A DNA stretch of 22,248 nt from Nemertoderma westbladi (GCA_032718475.1 JAUCBJ010000035.1:1-22248); one strand, 5' to 3'; numbered from the stretch's first letter, positions 9,152-18,265 are shown. Numbers and translations are program-made. The notes: generated by a model from the sequence alone, not told the origin.

Positions 9152-10124
9152 TGTATACCAATTCTGGAAGGGTTTCAAAAAGCTTCATATTCACTATAAA
9201 AACTTAACTTGATGCTAGCAAAACTATATATGGAGTAAAAGGCAATAAAATAAGTCAATTTTCATTGGTAGTCGTCTAAAACACTACTCCTCATTCAATC
9301 TTTGGTGGAAATTGCTGAAACTTGCTGAGAACATTCATGAGGTATATTTCCACAAAACTCATTGATAGAAATTCACAAAAATAAAATTTTAGGGCAGTTT
9401 TCGTAATTCAAAATTTAGAAAATTGACTTTTTTCGTACATATGAGTACATTTTTGGTTATAAAATGAGAACAAAGTCGAATTTCGAAATTATGTCAAAGA
9501 TTTATATTCTTGTTGAGTTTATGAGCAGAACAAAAAAACAGAATCAAAATCCATTGAGAAATGGCGGAGGAGTAGCATTTTGAAAAATTTCGAAAATCCC
9601 AAAATCCAGAAATAATAAAGACCAGTAAAATGCATTTAAAGTTTTTAACGTCACATTAAACAAATTATAATTTACTCTGGCCAAATAAATGAATTAACAC
9701 AGTTTCGTTATTAAAACATACACACATGTTATAACATAATTTATTTATTATAGATAGACTACAAATATTGTACTTATTATAATATTACTCATCACCTGTT
9801 TGACTACTGCATACTGCACTCAGACTCAATATTTTAATTAACAGCAAATACAATTATGTGTGTATAGTATTTGTACTATATTATTATAACTGTGTGTAAA
9901 ACTCTCTGTAGTATTCGTTTATTTTTTATAGTACACTTCCTTAGTAATAGTTTTATTTCGTCAAAGGCCCCACCTGCCATACATGTAGAAAGTTTTCCAA
10001 AATAGCCTGCCATCTAAGTTACAATCACATTTTTCCATACACGACATTTGTAATTTGATTCCACTACCTAAATTAATATTTACTCGCCAGAATATTTACT
10101 GGTAAAATAATTTTATTAGTGATT
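9152..10124. other. AT-rich sequence upstream of the methyltransferase gene
   Basis: No gene or clear repeat recognised. It should contain the promoter and 5' UTR of the downstream gene, but I see no convincing TATA box or initiator that could be placed with confidence. Confidence 0.4.
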
Positions 10125-11042
10125 ATGAACCACTTGAACGTTTCACCGTTAACTGACGCCGAATACAGCGAATTCTTTGAGGTGTTTAATGAATGTCACG
10201 AAAAGACCGTCGTTGAGAGTAATCTAGACGACGATGACAAAGTTGTTAGCGATAATAACAGCGAGGTAATCAGTAAGTCCCTGTTAAAAGAATTGAAAAA
10301 GCTTGAGAAGTTGAGAGACCACGGGTTGGATATATTGTCTGTTGGAGCAGGAAAGGGTTGCAGAGAGAAGACGATAGTGAAGAATGTATCAGTCAGGAAT
10401 TTATATATGATAGAACCCAACGCAGAATACGTAAACGAATTAAAAGCTGAAATTGGAATTTGGGAAAAATACGTTGAGAAATTCTTCATAGATCAGAATA
10501 TCTTTTCTTCAGGATTTAAATTGTCATCTGAGTGGAATGAGATACGCTTCGATGCTGTTTTATTTTTACATACCTTGTATTATATCGACGATGTGAGTGG
10601 TTGTCTGAACAAAGCTTACTCAATGTTAAAACCCGGAGGAAAATTATTAATGTATCACCATGGAGATGAATCTACTAATATATGTATAAAGATTTGGAAC
10701 GCAGTTTATAATAAATATGATGTAACTTGGAGCAGTAGACCGCCTACACCTAACCGGGATCTCAGCTCTTCTAATATTCTCGACCTCTTATCAACCAATG
10801 GGATAGCGGTTAGCGGGGTCTGCACAGTAGTTCACCAGTTGTCATTGTTACCTCGTCCGAAGCTAAACAAACTCATTAGCTTCCATCTCCAATTCAATAT
10901 TTCTTTAATTGATGAATCGATTCGTGAATGGATATTGAATGAATACTGTAAACATTGTATTGTTGTAGAGAAAGACGGAGAAATGGTTAGAGCAGTCATT
11001 CTTTCTGAATGTTTTATATCAGCAATGAAACCTGGCAAATGA
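10125..11042 (+). CDS. Histamine N-methyltransferase-like SAM-dependent methyltransferase
   Basis: An intact single-exon frame of 305 codons from the ATG at 10125 to TGA at 11040-11042. The frame stays open slightly upstream, but only through a GTG. SAM-binding motif I is 'ILSVGAGKG' (residues 70-78), with the acidic ribose contact in 'MIEP' (Glu97). 'FDAVLFLHTLYYIDD' (142-156) and 'LKPGGKLLMYH' (168-178) are the following Rossmann-fold motifs. Length, the 'EPNAEYV' step and the 'LYY..D' block match the histamine N-methyltransferase family (about 290 residues), which methylates small imidazole amines in the cytosol. Vertebrate family members have several exons, so this is an intronless paralogue or retrocopy. 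The substrate cannot be read from sequence, so 'HNMT-like' is a family call and not a function. No signal peptide or membrane segment is seen. Neighbours are only TE remnants, with no operon-like context. Confidence 0.82.
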   Translation: MNHLNVSPLTDAEYSEFFEVFNECHEKTVVESNLDDDDKVVSDNNSEVISKSLLKELKKLEKLRDHGLDILSVGAGKGCREKTIVKNVSVRNLYMIEPNAEYVNELKAEIGIWEKYVEKFFIDQNIFSSGFKLSSEWNEIRFDAVLFLHTLYYIDDVSGCLNKAYSMLKPGGKLLMYHHGDESTNICIKIWNAVYNKYDVTWSSRPPTPNRDLSSSNILDLLSTNGIAVSGVCTVVHQLSLLPRPKLNKLISFHLQFNISLIDESIREWILNEYCKHCIVVEKDGEMVRAVILSECFISAMKPGK

Positions 11043-11460
11043 ACTAAGTATGCATGATTTGGTGGTGGTGCATGATTTGGTATTAGGTAGAATTATAATG
11101 CTATTTTATACAGCTAGCTAGTTACACCTAGTTGCTATGGAAAAACTCCAAACATACTGTAGTTATGACCCTCTCGCATACTGTACACACATAATCGATT
11201 GAGCCTAAACATTGTTTTGTGAGGTAATTGTAAACAATATTCTTAGGGTCCGTTTATATAATGACGTCACTGCTTAATCAACGAAATGTCACAAAATTCT
11301 AGACGCCCTCTCTCTCTCTCCCCCCCCCCTCCCCCCCTGGAATATCACAATAATAATTAAATATTATATTTAGAATTGATAATTAGGATCATCCTAAGTC
11401 CTGTTTCAAAAAGCAAAAGCATATAAACAATAAGAATCAATTAATTTTAGCAAATTATAA
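11043..11460. other. 3' flank of the methyltransferase gene
   Basis: 'gcatgatttggt' occurs twice just after the stop codon (about 11051-11080). No AATAAA is obvious; a variant ATTAAA lies at 11356-11361, rather far away. A perfect TGACGTCA palindrome (11262-11269) lies in 'gggtccgtttatataatgac', which resembles the end of a dispersed DNA transposon. This is followed by a pyrimidine tract. Confidence 0.45.
11305..11337. repeat. Pyrimidine tract (CT)n-C10-T-C7
   Basis: A short CT microsatellite passing into C runs. Confidence 0.9.
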
Positions 11461-11508
11461 TTGCGCGGAACCTTTCGTATGTATACATCAAACATCATCA
11501 GCCACAAG
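11461..11508 (-). ncRNA. Degenerate hammerhead-ribozyme-like motif
   Basis: The minus strand has CUGAUGA (11501-11495) and GAAA (11476-11473) in the correct order. Stem I strands abut the core exactly: GUGG.. ending at 11502 pairs with CCGC.. starting at 11468, five pairs with two G-U. A GUU cleavage-type triplet precedes the stem. The 18 nt between the core boxes does not give a canonical stem II: UGU/ACA pairs, but three extra bases remain before GAAA. I take it as a decayed type I hammerhead, probably inactive. Chance resemblance is possible. Confidence 0.38.
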
Positions 11509-14470
11509 ATAATCAAATTGAGCAAGTAAAGCTAAACAAAATACACTGATAATAAGATCTAAAAAATGCAGATATCAGAATAATATACAGTACAAGATAT
11601 GGTACCAGTAAGGTTAACATATTAGGCTACGATACTGTACAGTAGTACACTAATAATAAGAAATATTATTAAAACACAACAAAAAAACTTCAATTAAACA
11701 TACAGTAAAGTCAATCAGTATTTTAGAAGTCATGTAATTTAATAGAGGACTCATGAATGTTGAGGGAAGGTTTGTCTTTGTTAATTAAAATACTACCTTT
11801 TAGCTAGAGGTCGAGTTGGAAGCTGCAGACCCAATCCAACTAAATTCAGCTAGGGAAATCTTGTGGTCTACTTCCATAGCGCGATCCCGTACTGCTGAAA
11901 GGGCCAGGCAACTTAAACCTTTTCCAGTTTGAGGAGAGCACCCAGGTGCTCACAGCTTGTAATGGCGTTTTGACTCGCCCATGCGTCACAGCTACTGCAC
12001 TTCAATTTATAGAGGGTTCGACTCTGAAGAGCAACTGGCTAACTGTCAGTTTGTCGAAATCAGGTCACTAATCGGCGTGAAGGTTTAAAAACAAACTTAG
12101 TCACATTGAAGGTAAGCTTCAACAATTTTAATCTTTTTACCAAGCCATCGGTAAATCTGCCAATCTATTTTCTTCATCTTTTTTTCATCTTTTATTCATT
12201 TGTTTCTTCATCAATAATTGTTTGGTGAGTTAGTGAAAAATGTTGAAAGTGCCCCCGTATCTGCGAAGGTTATCTGTTAGTAGATTTCGTCAGGTGTTGA
12301 GAGTTCGAAATCGTACTAATTGATTCCTGAGTGTTCTCTCTAGTTGAATATCGACCTCCCGACCACAGAGGTAGAGTCACAAGCAAACAATGGTTTTGTA
12401 CGGTGGTTGATTTCTGATAACGACTAGTCATCTATGTACCTCACCAATACACCTCGAGGACAACGTACTAACCAATAACTCCTAAATAAGTCAAATACAC
12501 CGATAGCTTAGAGAAGGTGACAGTTGATGTAGAACTACTCTCAAGAATGAAGTCTACACCAAACAACAATATCAAATATCATAAATACACCAATAACACC
12601 AACATCTGGTTAATCTACCGTTAGCACATTATTCATCTCTGTACTAATTCAAGGCAATCCAGAGCTGTAAATTTGCCCTTATTTGAGTTCATTGTCCCTC
12701 CTTACTGTATTGATCTAACTTCCATCTATTATTGCACATAAAATGGGCATGTAGGTAATATCAATACGCAGTATCTAATCAGTCTCAACACACTATATTG
12801 ATTGCTCAGTCTGTGTTAATGTATCCAAAAGGACACTCCTTCCTATACCAACAGATCGATAGATCTACAAACCACTTCAACTTATCCGCCATAGATCATG
12901 TGGTTGAGGGTACAATAATGTGTTATGCAATACTTGGCATGGGAAACCTTTAAGAACACTGGAAATGTTGTTTTTGTATGCTCCAGTGTCCAAATCCTCC
13001 ACCAGACATAATCTCAAATTAAAGCAATGAGCGCCTTGAGCTCTCCGGTTGGTGCAGACAACGTAACTTTTAGAGGATTTTGAAGATGTTTCAAAGCATA
13101 TATATTCACTTTATATTTATTATAATCGATTTTTCGCTCCTCCGTAGGCAAGAATACAAAAACACGCTCCCTCATGATTCTACTGTAATTTAGAAATGCA
13201 ATAATCACAACATAATTATTCCCTTCCCCTTCCCTAACCGCAATACCCCATTGTCATCTACACCCAATATCACGGCTTCCCCAATCCGGTCACCTTTCCA
13301 TTCACCTATAATTGCAATATTACCAACCTCTCTGCAAGCTATCACTGTCCAGTAAGGGAGCTTCCTATACAAATACCTCCCTTCCCTCCCATTGGAGCTA
13401 TCCTATACAAACCTATCCCTTCCTTCTGCTTGTATTAACCCTTACACAGTCAATAACAGGGAATATTTCTGTATACAATAAACTATATGAGATAGTGACA
13501 ATGAACGTTTATTGGTCAGTCTGTAACGAATCAATATCAACTATCTTTTACATGTGTTTAACGTAATTATTGCACAAGAAAGACAGATTCTGAATAGGTG
13601 ATAATTAGGGGTCAACTTCACATTGACCCCAGATACCGGGTTTAAAAGGGCTTAATTTGGTGAATTAAACAGTCAGTAACCACAGGCCTTAGTAGATGGC
13701 ATCATCGGCAGCTAATCTAGGCTCTGCTTCTTGGTTTCGGACCTACGCTGTGCAATTACTTTGATCCTGTAAGGGGACCTAGTGTTTGCATGTGTGGGTA
13801 AGGCTCCCACTGAACTGAGCTTTGGCCGACCAGTACTGGAGCGCTAGCGCATTCTGCCCGCTGGCTACTCCGTTCGTCCCAGGATCAACGGTTTTTGTGA
13901 GGACAAAGTAGCAGTAATCTTCCCGGGTTTTGTTTTGACTCTGTCAGATTACGGCTGGTGTTTGTACTATTGCCAGATTTCCAATAGTGTGAAGCTGCAC
14001 TAAGTTTATTACGACGTGAACCATCTCCTATTTTTCGATAGACTTTGTATATTTTTAAGAGTATTTTAGCATAACGAAACGACTAAAATACTGCATTTTC
14101 TGTACTACTTTCGGTTACAATTTTTTGGATTGTATTATTTTTCGAGGCTATACTTTGGATCCTAACGGACCCAAAACACCCCTCACCCGGTTTCTCTTTT
14201 CCTCATCCCAGAGGTTTTTCTATGGTGTTACAGTCTATGGTGTTTTAGGGTGCCTGTTTGGATCGTTATTGCTCTGGGTTCATTTGAGTCATCCGTTAGT
14301 ATTCATCATCTCATTAGTAACAAGTAACATCATGCGTTAGCAAGGCAGATTTCTTAGTTTTGTTCGCATGGAGACTAAGTCTTACCTTTGCCACAATATG
14401 GCGAAGAGGGATAAGGGACAAAGAGTAATCCAGTGCAGTCTTCTACGAGACCGAATATGGTCTATCTGAG
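11509..14470. other. Long non-coding stretch, no gene recognised
   Basis: No protein motif found in any frame. Points seen: a consensus-like splice donor (gaaggtaagc) near 12108, without a supporting exon; a hairpin ggggtcaa/ttgacccc at 13608-13630, just before a TATA-like 'tttaaaagg' near 13640; and a more GC-rich patch at about 13680-13930 with 'ttgatcctg' and 'caggatcaa' at its ends, which might be an LTR or SINE remnant. None is strong enough for a separate gene or element call. Confidence 0.4.
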
Positions 14471-14534
14471 TTATGATGTAATATTAAGGTTTTGTTCGGA
14501 AATGGAAAAAATGAGGAAGCACATCACCGGGGGT

Positions 14535-14592
14535 TGAATCAGCGCTATACGTTTCGGCCTATCAGGCCTCATCAGTAGCGCTAGCCAGTTCA
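14535..14592 (-). ncRNA. Type I hammerhead ribozyme, intact core
   Basis: Read on the minus strand. Stem I 5' part UAGCGCUA (14583-14576) is followed directly by CUGAUGA (14575-14569), stem II GGCC-UGAUA-GGCC (14568-14556), GAAA (14555-14552), CGUA (14551-14548) and the stem I partner UAGCGCUG (14547-14540). Stem I has 8 pairs including one G-U. Beyond an internal loop it extends by UGAA (14592-14589) with UUCA (14538-14535). All catalytic-core bases of the hammerhead are present, and cleavage is expected after GUA. Helix III is only ACGU, which is self-complementary. Such minimal forms are thought to work mainly as dimers. Confidence 0.85.
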
Positions 14593-14703
14593 GCCACTTG
14601 CCCCTGGCAATTATTCTCCTATCAGATCCGACCTCAAGACTGTTTGTTCAATATAAGTTGATTAGATGGGAGAGTAAGTGTCTGAAGCAAGTGGCTGAAC
14701 TGG

Positions 14704-14753
14704 TTAGCACTACTGATGAGGCCTCATAGGCCGACATGTACGAATAGCGTTGG
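14704..14753 (+). ncRNA. Degenerate hammerhead ribozyme (partner copy)
   Basis: CUGAUGA (14713-14719), stem II GGCC-UCAUA-GGCC (14720-14732) and partly paired stem I strands (14704-14712 with 14745-14753) are kept. The GAAA box reads GACA and is followed by a short insertion, so this copy should be inactive. Its stem II loop differs from the partner by one base. Confidence 0.8.
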
Positions 14754-14831
14754 TTTCAACCTCCCATGACGTGGTTCCCCATTTTTTCCATTTCTGAACA
14801 ATCTCTGATGTATCTGTATTACATCATTAAT

Positions 14832-15243
14832 TACAGTTGCATTGTAAAAATTTTTCATATAAAAAGGCTTTTATCATGAGGTTTTTTTCTATAACAAATA
14901 TTTGACCTTCTGACGGTAGTATGGTATTTTTTTCAAATAAAATGTGTTCTAGAACAAAAATATTTTTCAAAACTGATAACCAACACTTGTTCTATGACAT
15001 TAACAATAAAATTAGCAAAAACTAGCGGTACTGGTTCAGTATGCGTACACCTCCCACCAAATTTTTTATTCTAATAAGTTTTTGATAATTTCTTTTTTTT
15101 TAATGTTCTAGAACATGTTAGCTATTTGTTTATAAAAAATAATGTTCTAGAATAAATATTTTCGTTCTGGAACATCTTTTTAGAAATAAACAAGGTTTGT
15201 ATTAAAATCATATGAATTCGTTATATCAACAGTATTTAGCATT
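14832..15243. other. AT-rich stretch with repeated GTTCTAGAAC-type dyads
   Basis: Five palindromic TTCnnGAA-type sites occur: 14946-14955 (perfect), 14989-14998 (diverged), 15105-15114 (perfect), 15144-15153 and 15164-15173 (one change each). The pattern resembles half-complete heat-shock elements, but no gene follows directly. No coding region. Confidence 0.5.
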
Positions 15244-15247
15244 TTAA
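15244..15247. repeat. TTAA target site, left
   Basis: TTAA directly outside the left piggyBac terminal repeat; the same tetramer is at 16922-16925. Confidence 0.9.
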
Positions 15248-15649
15248 CCCTTTGCACACGGCTTAATAAACTTTCATTGATCTCAAATCCGGCAGATTTT
15301 ATAAAAATGAGCTATAATTTAGAACGTGTTAGAAATCAAATTATTACACTGTATTATTAAAATGAACTATAATAATGTAATAAATTATTTATAATTTATC
15401 AATTTTAACTATATCATTAACTAATTTACTAATTAATGAGTTTATATTTATTTTATAAAAAAATTTTTTTTAAATTTTCATTTTATATTTTTTTTTTCAT
15501 TTTCGAAATTTATTTTTTATTTTAATTGTATAAAAATCAATGATATGTCATATTTGTATATTTAACAGATGGTTTATCACTATTCAAACGTATAAACAAT
15601 ACGATATATAGATATTATACAGAATAGTCCATTTTATTATAAAACAATC

Positions 15650-15742
15650 CTAAAGGTACTTTTGGTAATTCTCGAAACAAGCACCCATATGTAATGTAGG
15701 TTTGTCAGGACAACTGCCACACTGATAACGTGATTCCGAAAC
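15650..15742 (-). pseudogene. piggyBac transposase C-terminal Cys-rich tail
   Basis: In a frame one base off the N-terminal piece, the minus strand reads 'ESRYQCGSCPDKP' then 'LHMGACFENYQKYL' and a stop at 15650-15652. The spacing 'RYQC-x2-C ... LH-x3-CF-x2-Y' is that of the C-terminal Cys-rich (zinc-ribbon/RING-like) tail of piggyBac transposases, which helps bind the element ends. Its position right after the N-terminal fragment shows that everything between was deleted. Confidence 0.8.
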
Positions 15743-15743
15743 C

Positions 15744-16268
15744 CTAGTGCATTGCAAACACCTTTTTGATATCATTAGAAGTAACATCAGTCCACTGTAC
15801 AGTGTGTTTACGCTTTCCAAATCTATTCAATTCACTGTAATTCCGTTTCTTTGCGCGACTGTTAGTCCATTCAGCAATTTTCGAGAATAATTCTTCGTCC
15901 AGAATTTTTAGTGCAAATTCAGCTGCATATTCTGGAACAGCAACTTGTATTCCGGTAGGCTTGTAGTCGGATTGACCTCTGTAATATGGCAAGTCTGACT
16001 TTCGTTTATCAGTATCAGGTACCGCAACACCCCAACCAGAATTGATTGGATATATTGGATGCAGCGGTACTGGGAGGGCAGTGGATGGAGTTGATCTGGG
16101 AAGGGGATCTCCTTCAGCTTCACTTTCGTCAGCTGAAGATTCAGAAGCAGAACTGATTGATGATACATCTTCGTCGTTGTCTTCATCTGTACTACTGTCA
16201 AAGCCATATCGTCTGACTGGCAAAGCTATTCTACGTGGACGTTTTGCATATCTGTCTAATATAGACAT
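15744..16268 (-). pseudogene. piggyBac transposase N-terminal fragment
   Basis: 174 codons from an ATG at 16268 to TAG at 15744. Residues 24-53 are rich in Ser, Asp and Glu, as in many piggyBac N-termini. 'PTGIQV' (104-109), 'FALKILDEELFSKIAEWTNSRA' (118-139) and 'WTDVTSNDIKKVFA' (159-172) match the start of the transposase domain (GI; F-x-D-E-x-x-x-I-x-x-x-T-N-x-x-A; W-x-x-x-T-x-x-E/D-I). The frame then stops, just before the region carrying the catalytic aspartates. The fragment lacks all three catalytic Asp residues and cannot catalyse transposition. If expressed, it could only act as a DNA- or partner-binding peptide. Confidence 0.85.
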
Positions 16269-16857
16269 TGCTTCCGCATTGCATATACTGTAGGTTTATC
16301 AAATAAAATAAAATGTACCCTATATTCCTAAATAAATAACAAATTATAGACAAGCTGACAAGTAAGTTTCAGAGAAATTAAATAGAAAATAATATTTCAA
16401 AATAAATCCATCCATTCATAAAATAAAATAAAACGTACAAACAGATCAGAAACTGGCTGGTTTCAACTGTGAACTAATCAATATAAATATCACTAATACA
16501 GTAACAAACAAAATAATAATAATACAAAGTATCTGAGAACATCCATTATCAAAAACCAATAAAATTCAGACATGGGAAAGTGCAACTATGGTGTGTAAAT
16601 ACAATAGCTTGCTGCCATGAAATATCTTCTCGTAATACACAATATGTGAATGTAATGAATGGGCTTACTATAATAATACTAATATATATTACTACTAGTA
16701 ATATAGGAGACCATTACAACAATACCACGAACAAAATGACCAATGAGAGATCGCCTAGGTAAGTTATTATTGTCTAAAGAGAGTTCCGGCTATAATATAC
16801 TGCAATGAATTCAGATCCGGCTGCTGCTCCCCTCTAGAACGTTTCAATAAACCTGCA

Positions 16858-16904
16858 ACGGGCACCGCCCGTTTGCCGGAGGTCCAGTGACGGGCACTGC
16901 CCGT
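16858..16904. repeat. Paired subterminal palindromes of the piggyBac element
   Basis: acgggcaccgcccgt (16858-16872) and acgggcactgcccgt (16890-16904), each followed by a Y-TGCCG step, form two near-identical palindromic units next to the right terminal repeat. They are much more GC-rich than the surroundings. No such pair is seen at the left end. They are likely transposase-binding sites (inference). Confidence 0.75.
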
Positions 16905-16921
16905 CTGCCGTGTGCAAAGGG

Positions 16922-16925
16922 TTAA
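16922..16925. repeat. TTAA target site, right
   Basis: TTAA directly outside the right terminal repeat. Confidence 0.9.
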
Positions 16926-17029
16926 TGATTCTCAGGAAACTTTATTCTCTTTTACCAAAACTAGCTAGTCCTATACACTATGTGCATTGAATTTCCGAGT
17001 TTCAGTTAGTTATCATTCTATAATGTTTC

Positions 17030-17190
17030 ATGGTAACAACCACGGTGAGTTGAACCAGTTGTGTTTCAAATTTCAAGCAATATGATAAAGATTTGTAGAA
17101 CAATTTGGGGGGGGGGGGGGGGGGGGGGTCCGTGTCATCAGAAAATGACACTATAGTACGTGTCATGGTGTAATTGATATGAAAGGCTAT
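17030..17190 (+). repeat. Fourth copy of the palindrome-arm repeat
   Basis: 'gtttcaaatttcaagcaat', 'gatttgtagaacaattt', a G22 run (17107-17128) and 'gacactatagtacgtgtcat' followed by 'ggtgta' align in order with the right arm at about 3830-3940. It is a solitary partial copy, same orientation as 628-790. Confidence 0.7.
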
Positions 17191-17854
17191 TTTTTTTGGT
17201 ACACTGGTTGTTATTAAATAATAAATAAGACAGATTATAAATTTTATCACAATATATTACACTACTTATTTAATATGGATTACGGCCACATTAATAAAAT
17301 TTAAGAAAGTTCACCAAAAATATTTTCATATTTTCATTATTAATTTTATTTAATGTAATCTTTATTAATACAACGGATTGTAAAATTTACATAGACCCAA
17401 TACAAATTTACACAATTTTAACTCATAAATTTACATTTTCTTAACTTGCTTAATAAAATAAAGATAGTATTAGTGATAAAAGGCGACATCAGTGGGATAG
17501 AAAAATACATTGTTAAAAACGGAGTTTAAGGAGAGAGCGATCAAAGGAGAGTCAACGGTGCAATGAATAACAACAGAATGATATGAACATGTATAAATAG
17601 TAAACGAGCATTTGACATAGTGTAAAAATGAATAGCCAGGTGGATGGATGTTAGAGCGAAAAACCTGGGCATTGACTGCGGGGCAACTATATATATGTGA
17701 CACGTTCGTGGGGACTTCGCGCAGCACGAGGCCTGGTTATTATATACAAATTAAAATGCAGCGACTGTATCACAAAATCAGGTTTTGAGAAATTTACCCA
17801 CACCACCAATCAATCAAAGAAAGGTGGACAGTACGTGTTCACCCCTTTTAATCT
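17191..17854. other. AT-rich intergenic, no supported gene
   Basis: An 85-codon minus-strand frame (17470-17727) has no family I recognise. 'tttattaata' and 'taataaaataaag' could be reversed polyadenylation signals of an unknown minus-strand transcript or LINE tail, but I cannot support one. Confidence 0.35.
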
Positions 17855-17880
17855 CCCCCCCCCCCCCCCCCCCCCCCCCC
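17855..17880. repeat. C26 homopolymer
   Basis: A run of 26 C, the longest homopolymer of C/G here. The polyproline reading frames across it are artefacts. Confidence 0.95.
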
Positions 17881-17951
17881 ACCCTTCCCAACCACCAATA
17901 CATAACCGCGACATCTACCACCCACGGAAGGGTAGCACGAACTTATTTCCA

Positions 17952-18265
17952 ATCGCACGTTAAATATGCAAAGCCAGGTGGTTTATAGGAATATAATAAA
18001 CGCAGTACTCGTTTTCATTATAAGCCTCTTTGCGTTCGTCCTGTTTTGTATTTAAATATATTTCTTAAACGCAAGCTAGGACGATCTTTATAATAATAAT
18101 AACTAGGGATGCGATCAATATGTGAAGCCAGGTGGTTTATATAATAATTTAGTCAACGCAGTACTCGTCTTCATTATATGCCTTGTTGCGCTCGTCGCTT
18201 GTCCTGTTTTGTCATAAAATATTTTTCCTAAACGCAGACTGACGATCTTTATACAGTTATAACTA
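17952..18265 (+). repeat. Tandem duplication, ~154-bp unit, two copies
   Basis: 'gccaggtggtttata' begins at 17973 and at 18127. Both copies continue through 'acgcagtactcg', 'ttcattat', 'gtcctgttttgt' and 'gacgatctttata'. The copies are moderately diverged. Confidence 0.8.

Larger units (their letters stand above)
14471..14831. mobile_element. Fold-back element made of two inverted hammerhead-bearing repeats
   Basis: The left arm (14471 to about 14640) and right arm (about 14655-14831) are inverted copies along nearly their whole length. Shared blocks include 'gatgtaata', 'gaaatggaaaaaatg' and 'ccagttcagccacttg'. Each arm carries one hammerhead motif. Hammerheads of this short-helix-III type are known in pseudo-LTRs of Penelope-like elements and in animal retrozymes. 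That this is such a remnant is inference; no RT of that class is in the window. Confidence 0.75.
15248..16921 (-). mobile_element. piggyBac-family element, internally deleted
   Basis: Perfect 15-bp terminal inverted repeats, ccctttgcacacggc at 15248-15262 and its complement at 16907-16921, are flanked by TTAA on both sides. This is the hallmark of piggyBac transposition. Total length is 1674 bp, well short of an autonomous element. The transposase remains are only the N-terminus (16268-15744) and the C-terminal zinc-binding tail (15742-15650), both on the minus strand. The catalytic core is missing, so the element is non-autonomous but may be mobilisable. Confidence 0.92.

Noticed and set aside
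10196-10489. 97-codon minus-strand frame within the methyltransferase gene
   Set aside because: Shadow of the sense frame; no motif.
12100-12118. Consensus-like splice donor (gaaggtaagc) as the end of a first exon
   Set aside because: No coding exon or matching acceptor could be linked to it; donors of this quality arise by chance.
13680-13930. GC-richer patch considered as a small nuclear RNA, tRNA-derived SINE or LTR
   Set aside because: No A/B-box pair, Sm site or terminal repeat could be shown.
14125-14340. 71-residue frame with a hydrophobic C-terminal half
   Set aside because: Begins at TTG and not ATG, no family match; a single hydrophobic stretch is not enough for a gene call.
17470-17727. 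85-codon minus-strand frame
   Set aside because: Open with an ATG, but no recognisable family and no flanking gene signals.
17697-17988. Polyproline-containing frames
   Set aside because: Created by the C26 run.
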